DNA of 64,000 nt, from assembly GCA_023212725.1 (NCBI GenBank), contig JALBYF010000016.1:124001-188000 (forward strand), read 5' to 3'. Numbering within the stretch: the first letter of the stretch is position 1; each line of letters opens with the position of its first letter. The position numbers were made by a program, and so were the translations under genes. The stretch is from Tranzscheliella williamsii (taxonomy: Eukaryota > Basidiomycota > Ustilaginomycetes > Ustilaginales > Ustilaginaceae). The notes beneath the pieces were generated by a model, which was given only the letters and a program-made list of their open reading frames with translations, did no database searches and was not told the DNA's origin. Below are positions 20,340 to 30,680 of this stretch, piece by piece.

Positions 20340-21996
20340 CTACGGCTGGAGGTGCTGGCGCTGCTGGTGGAGGTAGAATTCTGCGGGCGTGGGCGGGGTG
20401 GGACGGGGGGGCAAGAGCGTCAGCAGGCGGGTGCTGGTGGAGGGGAGCGGAGACGGGGAACGTACCTTCGGCCTGGGCGATGCAGCGGATGTTGGCGCCG
20501 AGCTTGTTGATGGTTTCGATGTACTCGTCCTGCTCTACGCTGTCGTAGACGATGCCGCCGCCGGCCTGGAGGTACGCGTAGCCGTCTTTGAAAGTCATGG
20601 TGCGGATGGCGATGCAGGTGTCCATCTCGCGCTGGGCAAAGTCGATGCGCCCCACAGCGCCGGCATAGACACCGCGCTTCTCCTGCTCCAGCTCCGAGAC
20701 CAGCTCGATGGCGCGGATCTTGGGCGCGCCGGACACCGTGCCCGCAGGAAAGATGGAGCGCAGCGCGTCAAAGCGGCTCTTGCCGGCGCGCAACTGGCCC
20801 GTGATGCGCGAGGTGAGATGCATCACATGGCTGAACTTCTCGACATCCATAAACGTCTCCACCGCCGTCGTCTGCGGATCGCACACCCGGTTGATATCGT
20901 TACGTGCAAGGTCGACCAGCATCACGTGCTCCGCCTGGTCCTTGATGCTGCTCGCCAGCTGCGCCGCCAGCCGCGCATCCTCGGCATCGCTCGCCCCGCG
21001 CTTAACCGTCCCCGCGATCGCATGGACCGCCACCTTACCCGCCTCGATCTTGCACAACGTCTCGGGCGACGCGCCTACCAGCTGACACTCGCCGCAGTCA
21101 ATGTAAAACATGTACGGCGACGGGTTGACCTGCCGCAGATGACGGTAGCAGTTGAACGGATGCAGCGTCGTTCTGCGCTCAAGGCGCTGCGAAGGCACCG
21201 CCTGGATGATGTCGCCCTTGATGATGTTCTGACGCAGACTGGTGACGAACGCCTCGTAGCCTGCCTGGCCGACGTTGCTCACCGCCTCCTGGTTCTCCAG
21301 GATCGGTGGTTGGCGCGGCAGAGTAATCGTAGGCTCGGTAAGAAGAGAGACGAGCCGTCGGATCTTCTGCGCTGCCTCTTCGTACAGCACTTGCACATCG
21401 GCGGGCGAGGCAGCGGGCGCGGCAGACGACGAGGCGGAGGCGATGGCAGCGTTAGGCAGATGGACGTGGGAAACACATCGAACGGTGCTAAAGACGTGGT
21501 CGAATACGATGATGGTGTCGGCAAACATGAAGATGCTCTCGGGGATACCAAGCACATCCTTGAGCTCGCGCTTCGTCCTGGGCTCAAAGTACTGAACGCA
21601 GTCGTAGCTGATGTAGCCCACGGCGCCGCCGGTGAAGGTGGGAAGGCCCTGGACGGGGATGTAACGATAGGGTGCCAGTTCGGACTCGATGGCGAGGAGC
21701 GGATCCCCCTCGACGTCCAAGCCTGGCCCGCTGCGGATGATCTTGTATGGGTCGGAGCCGATGAAGGAGAAGCGGCCGATCTTCTCGCCGCCGGTAACGG
21801 ACTCGAAGAGGAACGAGCGGCGGCCGAACTCGGCGCCATTGGAAAGCTTGAGGTAGGCGGTCACGGGCGTCAGCAGGTCGGACGGCAGCGAGGTGTAGAC
21901 GGGGATGATGTTGCCGGACGCCGCTGGCCCCAGGAGAGCCGACTGCACCTCTTCGAGGGAGGGTTTAAGCGCATGCTGACCCACATCCGCCATCAT
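20340..21996 (-). CDS. TRP2: Anthranilate synthase component I (two exons)
   Basis: Exon 1 is 21996-20466 and exon 2 is 20380-20340; the 85-nt intron has GTACGT at its start, CGCAG at its end and a CTGAC branch-like site. Splicing joins IRCIAQAEE to [12 protein letters not shown] and a TAG stop, giving 523 residues, the usual length. Without splicing the frame runs into a Pro/His-rich tail that resembles no TrpE. Markers are the FLFES segment (Trp feedback site), [20 protein letters not shown] at the start, and in the catalytic domain [20 protein letters not shown] and [20 protein letters not shown]. The enzyme converts chorismate to anthranilate with a glutaminase partner, which is encoded elsewhere. 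A TATA-like box lies about 90 bases upstream of the start. Confidence 0.92.
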
Positions 21997-22084
21997 GATC
22001 AAGGAGGAACAAGAACGTCAGTCGACAGAAGCGGACAATCGGCGGACCAAAATAAGCGGGGGACCTACCAAAGCCATGTTGCTC

Positions 22085-22092
22085 TATATATA
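22085..22092 (-). promoter_or_regulatory. TATA-like box of TRP2
   Basis: An octamer of alternating T and A lies about 90 bases upstream of the TRP2 ATG, a sensible position for a TATA element. Predicted only from sequence and spacing. Confidence 0.4.
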
Positions 22093-23022
22093 ACCGAACA
22101 AAAAGCAACAAGGAGGAAGAACGAGACCAGAGGTAAACAAAAGGAGATGAAGGCGGTGGTGGGTCGACCAGCAACGATTGCGACGAGAAGAGCTGACGAC
22201 CAACAAACCCTGGCGCAAAAGGAGGTGGAGGTCTGGCCGATGCCTAGGTGGACGGCTGAGGTGTGCGAGAGGTGCGCTGGTGGTGTGAGAGAGGCGCGGG
22301 AAGGCGAAGCAGCGAGGGCAAAGAGGAGAAAGATGGTGTTGGATCGAGCGAGTCACCGATGATAGCGTGCAGAGCGTAATGCTTCTTGCAGAGCGTAATG
22401 CTTCTTGCAGAGCGTAATGCTTCTTGCAGAGCGTAATGCTTCTGGGCAGAGCGTATTTTATTCTTGTTGCAGAGCGTACTTCTTGATTCTGATCCTCTTT
22501 CATATAATTTGTGACTTTCATTTGTGACTCTCAAGCCGTCAAATCTACATAAGCTGTCGGATGAAATCGCGCGTATTCGACGCTTACTCTTATGAATGAA
22601 TGTGACAGTTAAACGATCCTCACACTCACACTACAAGATTCATCGTTGTTAGCTTTCATTCATCGTCACCGCGACCTCGAATCTTACATGCGGCTCGCGA
22701 CAGCTCTAACACTCCGTTGTGAATCACGTGCCGTTCCCTCCAACTCTAACATTGTCAGTTTTGCCTTTCCCGACCTTCTAGATTTGGCGAGCGATTCATA
22801 TGTCGCCCTGCTCATCACCACCATTCGGGATTGCTTGGCTACCTTCCACTACCGCCACACTCAGCCACACCGCGCACACAACTGTGCGCTGCTACCAAAG
22901 CTTCGGCGTCTGTGCAACACCGCTCAGCCTAGCGGTGCACTGCGGCATAGCTACACTGTCCATCGTACACTCGCTGCCGCCTCCTTTCTACCCCCTGCAC
23001 GTCGGGCTGCGCATTTTCCGTC
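22093..23022. other. Divergent promoter region TRP2 / SF3A1
   Basis: Besides the minisatellite, this stretch has a TGACTC motif at 22525-22530 and its reverse (GAGTCA) near 22350, a possible general amino-acid control site. It also holds AT-richer sequence around 22490-22640. No coding sequence was recognised. Confidence 0.4.
22369..22488. repeat. 19-bp minisatellite in the TRP2/SF3A1 intergenic region
   Basis: Four tandem copies of a 19-bp unit with the core GCAGAGCGTAATGCTTCTT start at 22369, 22388, 22407 and 22426. Degenerate copies follow at about 22446 and 22470. They lie 370-490 bases upstream of the TRP2 start and about 530-650 bases upstream of SF3A1. Confidence 0.95.
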
Positions 23023-25083
23023 ATGCCGCCTGCGCTAAATCTTCCGCCGCCGACGGATGCCAGCGCGGTGGATAATACGCTCGCCTCTTCTTCTGCTGCG
23101 TCGGCTGCCCCCAAGTTCGCCTCCGGTGGCATCATCTACCCGCCCCCAGAACTGCGCAGAACCATCGACAAAGCGGCCGAACTGATTGCCAAGAAGGACC
23201 CCGCCTTCGAGGCCAACATCAAGGCCACCGAGAAGAACAATCCCAAGTTCAGCTTTCTTAACGACACCGACGCGTACCATGCCTACTATGTATCGCGCCG
23301 CGACGCCGTGCGGCGTGGCGAGACGCTCACCACACCCTCCTCGGCCGATGCTTCCCATCGCCAGCAAGCCGCCGCCGCTGGCTCCTCTTCTGCCTTGTTT
23401 CCACAAGATCCACCAGGTGCATCGCTAGCAAATGCAGCGGCAGCACCGCCAGAGCCGGAACCTTTTCTCTTCTCCCCCAATGTGCCCAACATCACCGCCA
23501 TTGATCTGGACATTCTCAAGCTCACCGCTCTTTTCACCGCTCGCAAGGGCACAGCTTTTGCTTCTGCTCTGCTAGCGCGCGAAGCCCAGTCTTTTCAATT
23601 TGAGTTTCTGAGGCCAAACCACTCTCTTTTTGGCTACTTCAATGCGTTGGTAGAACAGTACGCCAAGGTCATTTCTCCGCCTGCGAAGCTTCTGCGTAGT
23701 GTCAAGCTTGGCGCCTACGGCACCAGCGAGCCCTCGGCCATTGCCAGCCGGAAGGCAAGGCAGCTAACAGGGCCAGGAAAGGGCGCTGCTCGACCATGGC
23801 TGCTCGAAGGCGCAAAGAAGCGAGCCGAGTGGGAAAAGTACTCGCGGGAGAAGAGAAAGAAGCAGGACGCCGACAATGAGCAGCAACGCACCGCCTTCAA
23901 CGAGATCGACTGGAACGACTTTGTCGTTGTCGGCACTGTTGAGCTGACCGATGCCGATTACCACGTCGATCTGCCGCCGCCGCGCTCGCTGCGCGAGATC
24001 GAGTCGATGACCTTGGCGCAGAAGCGCATGGCCAGCATGATCATGGAGACTAGCGCCGGCGAGCAAGCCGAGGATGTGGAGGAGCTACCGATGCCAAGCG
24101 CCGCTGCATCGTCGGCTCGCGCCTCGCAAGGCAGCGCGGCGGTGGAAGAGGTGGTTCGGCCTGGCGGCAGCGGCGGCGCGACAAGCACCATCAAGGTGCG
24201 CAAAGACTACGTCCCGCGCGGTTTGGCGGCGCGGACCAAAGCGGCGGCGCCGGCGACGACCACATGCCCTGTCTGTGCGCAGGAGGTGGCGCTGGACGAG
24301 ATGGCCGAGCACGTGCGGTTCGAGCTGCTCAACCCGCAGTACCGCGAGCAGCGCCAGCAGCTCGAGGCGAAGAAAGCGCAGCAGGCGGCGCTGCCGGCGG
24401 GCGCCGATCCGAGCTTCTACCTGAAGCAGCTCGCCGACTCTGCGCGCAGCGAGCAGGATCACGAGGCGCGGGCGCGGCGCGAGGCCGAGGAGCGGCGGCT
24501 CGCCAAGGAGAAGGAGAAGATTATCTGGGACGGGCACGCCAAGTCGCGCGGCGCGGCGCGCGAGCTGGTGGCCAAGAACCGCGAGCTGGAGGAGCAGCTC
24601 CACCAGATGACGCAGAAGCCGCCGGTCGTCCTGCCGGAGTATGGTCCGCAGGTGCCGCAGTTGCCCGCGGCCGGATTGCCTGCGCCTGTGCTGGCGGAGG
24701 ACGCCGAGGGCGCTGTCCGTGCGGGCTCGAAGCGGAGGGCGGAGGAGGCGGCCTCGGGGGAACCAGTGGCGCAGGTGAGTCGACGCGACGCGGGCGCGCT
24801 GGTGCCCGAGGCGGCGTGGCTCGCGCAGGCGCCGGCGCCGACAGTGACCGTGCAGCTGCAGCTGCTCGACGGGGACGAGGCGCGCGTCGAGCCGTACGAG
24901 GCGGCGCTGCGCTCGACCGTGGCAACACTGCGCGACTACGTCCACCAAGACCTCCTGCACACCGCCGTCGCTGCCAGCAAGCTCAAGATCAAAATCGGCT
25001 CCCGCCCCGCCACGCTCAAGCAGACGCTCGCCCACTGGAACCTCGCCGACGGCGACATGGTCACCGTCACCGTCACCAAATAA
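23023..25083 (+). CDS. SF3A1: Splicing factor 3A subunit 1 (PRP21-like)
   Basis: 686 residues, start ATG at 23023. Two SWAP/surp modules are visible: residues about 46-95 (NNPKFSFLNDTDAYHAYYVS) and 167-212 (SFQFEFLRPNHSLFGYFNAL). A charged middle block (EWEKYSREKRKKQ) and the segment EIDWNDFVVVGTVELTD follow. Next comes a CPVCxxEV...DEMAEHVRFELLNP motif, characteristic of SF3A1. The C-terminus is a ubiquitin-like domain (LKIKIGSRPATLKQTLAHWN). The protein is part of the U2 snRNP SF3a complex, which helps U2 bind the branch site. Size and order match the family. The start region faces TRP2 head to head. Confidence 0.95.
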   Translation: MPPALNLPPPTDASAVDNTLASSSAASAAPKFASGGIIYPPPELRRTIDKAAELIAKKDPAFEANIKATEKNNPKFSFLNDTDAYHAYYVSRRDAVRRGETLTTPSSADASHRQQAAAAGSSSALFPQDPPGASLANAAAAPPEPEPFLFSPNVPNITAIDLDILKLTALFTARKGTAFASALLAREAQSFQFEFLRPNHSLFGYFNALVEQYAKVISPPAKLLRSVKLGAYGTSEPSAIASRKARQLTGPGKGAARPWLLEGAKKRAEWEKYSREKRKKQDADNEQQRTAFNEIDWNDFVVVGTVELTDADYHVDLPPPRSLREIESMTLAQKRMASMIMETSAGEQAEDVEELPMPSAAASSARASQGSAAVEEVVRPGGSGGATSTIKVRKDYVPRGLAARTKAAAPATTTCPVCAQEVALDEMAEHVRFELLNPQYREQRQQLEAKKAQQAALPAGADPSFYLKQLADSARSEQDHEARARREAEERRLAKEKEKIIWDGHAKSRGAARELVAKNRELEEQLHQMTQKPPVVLPEYGPQVPQLPAAGLPAPVLAEDAEGAVRAGSKRRAEEAASGEPVAQVSRRDAGALVPEAAWLAQAPAPTVTVQLQLLDGDEARVEPYEAALRSTVATLRDYVHQDLLHTAVAASKLKIKIGSRPATLKQTLAHWNLADGDMVTVTVTK

Positions 25084-25423
25084 CACCTTCAGCGCGTGCG
25101 CTTTTTCATTTCTCCCGCGATCGTGTGCCTCCGTCTGTGCCCGCCGCTGCCTGTGACCCCGGCGGCGCACAAAGGGACCCTGCTGCCACCGTTACAGCGC
25201 GCCGCGGCAGAGCCCCTTTGTTCGTGCTGCGTGGCGCGGGCGTGCAGATGCTGCGCGTCCCTTTCATCGCGCCGTTGCGTCGCTGCTGCGTGGGAGCGTC
25301 CCGAGCGCGCTCAGGCCGCGGCGCCCTGGGCTCGATCAAAGTGGTTAAATAGGGCGCGTTGCGCAGGTTGCTTTCCGCCGCCGCACTTGTCTAGGCTGTA
25401 GCGGTTGTTGCACACGAAACGCA
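25084..25423. other. SF3A1 3' flank
   Basis: About 340 bases of GC-rich sequence between the SF3A1 stop and the small ORF at 25424. No gene or RNA signature was recognised. Confidence 0.4.
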
Positions 25424-25792
25424 ATGGCACGGACGCTGATTTTTGCGCCGTCGCTGCAGGTGTCGATGGCGGGGGGGGTGGTGTTGGCGGTGAACGGGTA
25501 CGCGGTGGTGCGGGTCGGGGTGGGGGTAGGGGCGGGGGCAGCGGGTGGGGCAGGGATGGGGACGGCGTCGCTGACGGCGCGACTGCGGGTGCCGCGGGCG
25601 GGCGTCGACTCGCTGGTGGCGGCGCGGTGGTCGGCGCGGCGGCCGGTGGTGCTGCTGGCGGCGGTCCCTGCGGTGCTTGCCGTCGCGCTGCTCGGATCGC
25701 CCTCGCTCGCCCGCCTCGCCCGCCTCGCCCGCCTCGTCGCCGCGCTCCGCCACCCCTGGGCGCTCCTCCGCCACACCCTCGCCCGCTACTGA
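25424..25792 (+). CDS. Small hydrophobic protein, hypothetical
   Basis: 122 codons with a good start context (A at -1, G at +4). No family was recognised. The product has two hydrophobic segments, VSMAGGVVLAVNGYAVVRV near the N-terminus and RPVVLLAAVPAVLAVALLG around residues 75-93, separated by a Gly/Ala and basic stretch. It ends with Leu/Arg repeats, so it would be a small membrane protein. Third codon positions are almost all G in the first half and mostly C in the second. This is the same switch seen in the confirmed genes of this window, which argues for real coding. It could instead be 3' UTR sequence of SF3A1 or antisense to the APN1 3' UTR. Confidence 0.4.
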   Translation: MARTLIFAPSLQVSMAGGVVLAVNGYAVVRVGVGVGAGAAGGAGMGTASLTARLRVPRAGVDSLVAARWSARRPVVLLAAVPAVLAVALLGSPSLARLARLARLVAALRHPWALLRHTLARY

Positions 25793-25864
25793 CTCCCCAT
25801 ACTGACTCCCCACGACGTCGTCTCCCATGCAGTGCACTGCCACCGCGTACGCACTGCCCAGCAC

Positions 25865-27643
25865 TTACTCGGAGCTCGCCTCGGACAGCTCGGACAGCTC
25901 GGAGTCAGAGCCGGCGGCACTCGCGTCGAGCTTCGCCTGCGCAATGCGGAGCGCAGCAGCCGCCTTGCGCTGCTTCGAGAGCGCTTTCTTGCCGGCCTGC
26001 GCTTCGAGCGCGGCGCGGCGCAGCGCGGCCACCTCGGCGAGCAGCTGGAGCGCTACGCCCCAGTCGGCCGGATCCTCGCGCCGGCCCTGCAACGCATACT
26101 ATGCCAGCGGGCGCGCTGCCATGTCAGCAAAACGGTACGGACGGAACCAACCATCAGACAAAACCGAGGCGACACTTACCAGGGCGGCGATCTCGCGCTT
26201 CCAGATCTGGTGGGCGGCGGCGGGGTCGTCGGCAGCGGGCGTCTCGAGGAGGAGCGGGCGGGCGCGGAAGCGCGCATCGTTGACCAGGAAGTAGAAGGGC
26301 GCAAGGCCGAGCATGCCGGCACCGATGTTCTCGTGGCGGTCGCGGTGCGCGCCGAGCCCCGCCTTGGAGTCGTTCAGATGCATCGCGCGGACGCTGTCCA
26401 GGCCGACGGTTGCGTCGAGCTGCGCGACAAAGGCCTCGTACGCGGCGCGCGTGCGCAGGTCGTAGCCCGCCGCGAACGCATGGCAGGTGTCGATGCAGAC
26501 GCCTACGCGGCTCCGGTCCACCACGCCCTCCAAGATCAGCGCCAGCTCCTCCAGCCGCCCACCGAGCACATTGCCGTGTCCCGCCATGTTCTCGACCAGC
26601 ACGGTGACGGACTGCGTGTCGGCGTGGGCGCGGTTAATGTACTCGGCCACGAGGCGGCATCCGTCTTCGCTCGAGAGGCCGCCTGTGGTGCTTCCGGGAT
26701 GGAAGTTGAAGAGGTCAACGCCGAGCTGCTCGCAGCGGCGCAGGTCGTCGAGGAAGGCCTGGTAGCTCTTCTCGCGCTTGGCCTCGTCCGGATTGGCGAG
26801 GTTGACCAGGTAGCAGCCGTGCGGCACGACCGCACCGCCGTAGCCGTGGGTGGCGAGCCGCTCGCGGAATGCGTCGACCGAGGCGTCGAGCAAGGGCTTG
26901 GAGGCCCACTGCATCTTGGGCCGCACAAAGCACGCAAAGGCATGCGCGCCGATGGCCAGCGCATTCAGCGGCGCATTCTCCAGCCCTCCCGCGGCGGAGA
27001 TGTGCGCCCCGATCAGATGCGTCGGCATCGCTTGACGGACAGGATACTCCACCGGCGAGGGCGACCGCTTCTTCCTCCCCTTCTGGCGCTTCTTCGGCCG
27101 CGCGTCCGCATCAGCATCGGCGCCGGCATCGGCAGAGATTACCTGCACGGTAGCCTCTTTCTTCACCAAGACTTCCACCTCGACGATGTCTTCCTGCTTG
27201 ACCCGCGCATGGGCAGCCTTAACCGATGCGCGGCTGGACGTTCTTCTTGCGCGTTCGCCAGAAGGCCGGTCTGCAGAGTCAACAGAAACAGTGGTCTCGG
27301 GATCTTGTTTTTCTACACCATTGATGCTCCTTTGTTGTGCTGCATCGAGGACGGTGTGGGTATCGGCTTGCTGCTTGATGCGTTTGACCTGGTATGTTGC
27401 GGTGGCGGCGCTCTTTGTGCGGGCGGAGCGGGCGGGTGCCGTTGGCTCGCGGGCTGGCGGCTGTGTTGCGGCGTGGACGACAGAAGACGCGGCGCGGGAG
27501 CCTGCGGACGACCGTGCCCGCGTGCTGCGACGTACGGTTGTGGTGGGAGGCAGGGCAGGGTCGGCGCCCGTCGACGGGGTGGGTAGAGCTGGAGGCATAA
27601 TGCCGCGCCATGTCCGTACGCTCAACGGTCGAGAAAGTGACAT
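25865..27643 (-). CDS. APN1: AP endonuclease 1 / endonuclease IV family (two exons)
   Basis: Exon 1 is 27643-26180 and exon 2 is 26098-25865; the 81-nt intron begins GTAAGTG and ends CATAG. The joined protein has 565 residues. Residues about 1-200 are a basic, low-complexity extension with possible nuclear or mitochondrial signals. The TIM-barrel catalytic domain shows the endonuclease IV zinc ligands in order: IGAHISAAGG, FNFHPGST, VENMAGHGN, IDTCHAFAAGYD, MHLNDSK, DRHENIGAG and LLLETPA. The enzyme cuts abasic sites in base-excision repair. Exon 2 continues the family helix (YALQGRREDPADWG) and ends with an acidic Ser/Glu tail. A second ATG at 27598 is an alternative start. Confidence 0.92.
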
Positions 27644-29143
27644 TCAAGGCTCTATCCCTGCTATCTCTGCATCGCCTCCATGATGAACCGGGCCCGGCGG
27701 CGAAGGAGGGAGTCGCTCGGAGAGAGTCGCTCGTATGGCTTTGTACGAACGGCAGTCACGGTACAGCTTGGACGTGAAGGTCGCAGTCACAGCGAGGCAA
27801 ACGTCGGAACTCGGACAGAAGGGAAGCCAGATTTGACCTGTTACATCTCTGGAAAGCAGAGGCCGAACTCAACGCGTTTGGAATGGGCGATACAGGAAGA
27901 CAGGTCGACGGCAGATGAGGAGCTGTCGATCCCATCCATGCTTGTCGCCGAACGCTGGACGGTTGCAAGCCGTTGTCGCTAGTGCTACAGTACTGCACTT
28001 GCAGTTGCTGCCCTCTGCAGTAGCGTCAACAGACAGCGCCGCTCAACCTTCCGAGCCGACCTTGCATGGTCGAAGCGCTATGCTTTCGCCAAGACCGATG
28101 CACATCTATAGCACAGAGACTGTCATTCTCGTCAGCCAACGCATCCTTCTCTTCCTTCTTTGGACGGCGAAGCAGCTCCTCCTTTGTATTGTGATGAGGA
28201 GTTGGCAGCGGTTGAAGTGCGTGAAGAACGGCTGCCTCTGCGTGCATAGTAAATGGCTACTAACCGCGCCCTACTCCGCATCCAAAAGGATTACTAACTG
28301 ACGTCGCAGCTGATTTTCACACTCGATAAACGAAAACCATCCTTGGAATTGCTATTCTATAGAGCGTAGCGACTTGAATCCGATCGAGTTATCACAATCG
28401 AATTCATTTGTCAAACAGTGCCAAGACTCAGTCCGCAGCAGACTCTTGGCGCGCTTCTGCCATTGCCATGCCTACGCTTGCCTACGCTTGTCCTGCCTTG
28501 CCACGCTTGCCCTAACTCTTGCTGCATCATGGCTTCTTAGCCCCCGCTACGATACGAAGCGACGAACCATCGCTGCAGCCACAGCGAGTTCCGCGGGCAC
28601 AAGCGTTGGGGCGGATTGCGCAGACGGTGTTCTGCTCGGGTGTGAGCAGTCGCCGTCGCGGTCAAAAGCAATATGAGACTTGGTAACGGCTAGGGTCGAG
28701 CGAGCGCCAAGAGAAACCGTACACATATTGTATAGCAGACCTCCTCGACGCAGGATCGCGTCGGGATACAGTCGACGCCCTTGGCTTGGCACGTCCCTCC
28801 CCTCCCATCCGGCTACCTTGGGCAGCTGCACTCGGATGGCTGCCCTCATGCCGCTGACATGACGGGGCCATGTCCATGTGCGTGGTAGGCCCCACCTCTG
28901 TCCATCTCGCCTCCTCCTTCCAGAACGTTGCTTTCGCTTGGCTCTGCAGCCGTTGCTGGCGCTGCACCAAGCGCACAGCCTAAGCGGGCCAAGCCTTCGC
29001 CCTGTCGCACACCCCTCTGCGCTTGGTCTGCGCTTGCTTTGCGCTTGCTCTGCGCTTCGTCTAGGCTCGCAGAACTTGCGCAGGCTGGGCTAGTCCTGTC
29101 CGCTCCTCCTGCTCTCCACTCGGCTGCTGCCACCTCCCGTGTG
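27644..29143. other. Divergent intergenic region APN1 / GPI-glycoprotein
   Basis: About 1.5 kb without a convincing gene. There are two perfect TACTAAC branch-site motifs at 28258-28264 and 28292-28298, followed by a CAG acceptor-like site at 28307-28309. Short TGCGCTTG repeats lie around 29017-29066 and CTACGCTTGC repeats at about 28468-28500. No ORF here shows a family signature. Confidence 0.45.
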
Positions 29144-29149
29144 TATATA
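29144..29149 (+). promoter_or_regulatory. TATA box of the GPI-glycoprotein gene
   Basis: TATATA about 93 bases upstream of the ATG at 29242, in a pyrimidine-rich promoter. Position and sequence fit a core promoter element of a strongly expressed gene. Confidence 0.5.
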
Positions 29150-29241
29150 CCCCATTTGGCTGCTGACGTTGCCTTCCTTCTCCATCATCGCTACCGTCCA
29201 GGCCTGTTGTTCCTTTGTTCGAGCTTCACTTGACCGCAACG

Positions 29242-30417
29242 ATGACGAGATTTAGCATTCTGACCGCCGTCTCGCTGGTGTTATTGGCGTCGTCGGTGCT
29301 GGCGCAGGATGCAGCCGCCACTGCCGATCTGGACCGGAACCAGCCGACCAAGTCGTGGACCCAGTGGCAGCCCAAGGCGACCTATGCCATCTCGCGTCTG
29401 CCGGACCAGTACATGGGATCCAACCGCATCGAAGCCGGCGAAGGCGGCCAGCCCGGCGGCGAGCCCCAGTCCGGCTACAACACGTGTGCCAACAACACCT
29501 GGCACCAGGACTCCAAGTGCCAGACCGCCTGGATCAACTCGCTGGACGACTTCTGTCTGTGGGCGCCCTCCGAGTTTGGCACCATCGGCGAGAAGGAGCG
29601 GTCCGGTGTCGCCTACTGTACCACCAACAAGCACGGCACGCGCCTCATCCCGGACGGCAGCATCACGGGCGCCCACTTTGTGCGGACGCGCGACTACGTC
29701 CAGGTGACCGGCACGGGCGACTTCACCTCGATGCTCATCCCGCAGGGCGATACGGGCGGTGAGTTCGACCCGCACGGTGCCGACGATCTGGGCAACCCGA
29801 TCGGGGGGGTCATGTACACCACTGCCAACCCGTCGACCAACGGCGAGGCGTTCTTTGTGTCCGAGTGGACCAACTTTATGTCGTGGGACCAGTTCTGCGT
29901 GCGTGCCTGCTGGGGCGAGCGGGCCGCTGCCCAGTGCCAGCACATTTACGACGTGATGGGCTGTCGGTGGAATATCCCCGCCAACTACGAGCCGGGCACG
30001 TTCGAGTCGTGTGATGGCGATATTGCCATGCTGCAGGGTATCTACTCCGGCTCGACGTGGCGGCAGGGCGATGCGACCACGCCCGAGGCGCATCCGGCGC
30101 CCAGCAGCTCGCAATGCTCCACCACGCGCACCATCAGCCACGGCCTCCTCGCCGCCACCGCCGCTGCCCCCTCCAGCTCCACCGAACCGCCCGTCGACCC
30201 AGCCACGCAGAACTCTCCGGCCTCGTCCATGACCCGCCTCCCCGGCGCCACCGCCTCGTCCAACCCCCCCGCCAGTACAGCCAGCCCGAGCAACAATCAA
30301 AACAGCGCCAACAGCGGCAGCAGCGGCGACAGCAGCGCCGCTACCGCGCTCGCGGCGCTCCCGCTCGGCTCGCTCGCTGCCGCCCTCTTGGCAGCCGCCG
30401 CTCTGGTCGCCCTCTGA
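29242..30417 (+). CDS. Secreted GPI-anchored glycoprotein, 'macrophage activating glycoprotein' type
   Basis: 391 residues from the ATG at 29242; an in-frame TTG at 29215 is rejected because the signal peptide starts at the ATG. The signal peptide is FSILTAVSLVLLASSVLAQ. The core carries NRIEAGEGGQPGGEPQSG, WINSLDDFCLWAP, HGADDLGNPIGG and EWTNFMSWDQFC, with paired cysteines. I recall this pattern from basidiomycete proteins annotated as macrophage activating glycoprotein. Their biochemical role is unclear. A Ser/Thr/Asn-rich linker leads to a hydrophobic C-terminus (LAAALLAAAALVAL) typical of a GPI signal. It should be at the cell wall or plasma membrane. Convergent with IPI3. Confidence 0.85.
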   Translation: MTRFSILTAVSLVLLASSVLAQDAAATADLDRNQPTKSWTQWQPKATYAISRLPDQYMGSNRIEAGEGGQPGGEPQSGYNTCANNTWHQDSKCQTAWINSLDDFCLWAPSEFGTIGEKERSGVAYCTTNKHGTRLIPDGSITGAHFVRTRDYVQVTGTGDFTSMLIPQGDTGGEFDPHGADDLGNPIGGVMYTTANPSTNGEAFFVSEWTNFMSWDQFCVRACWGERAAAQCQHIYDVMGCRWNIPANYEPGTFESCDGDIAMLQGIYSGSTWRQGDATTPEAHPAPSSSQCSTTRTISHGLLAATAAAPSSSTEPPVDPATQNSPASSMTRLPGATASSNPPASTASPSNNQNSANSGSSGDSSAATALAALPLGSLAAALLAAAALVAL

Positions 30418-30680
30418 TCCGCCAACCATCCAGGACACTCGCTCACCGCACATGCACGCACCTATTTTCGCCCGCTCCTTGCCGCTATGCACCCTCGCCC
30501 GCTTGTTTTCCGCCGGTGGCTGCGTGACACCGCCTGCCCCGCCTGCACTGCCATTCTCTTCTCTGTGCTGGCCGCAGTTCGTCCGTGTTGTATCAGCGAG
30601 TGTGTGTTGCGAGTAGGCGCGGTGAGGATGCTACTAGTACAGCGGAGACAGACGGAGAGCGGGCGGCAGACGCGAGTGGG

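Noticed and set aside
20389..22362. 657-codon plus-strand ORF antisense to TRP2
   Set aside because: It mirrors the TRP2 exon, has no family resemblance and arises from GC-rich codon use; the same holds for long antisense ORFs over UBP14 (4362-5672), TRM5 (13232-15172) and APN1 (25832-27586).
27915..28301. 128-codon ORF upstream of the GPI-glycoprotein
   Set aside because: No domain, no codon bias like the neighbours, and no plausible splicing to the next gene.
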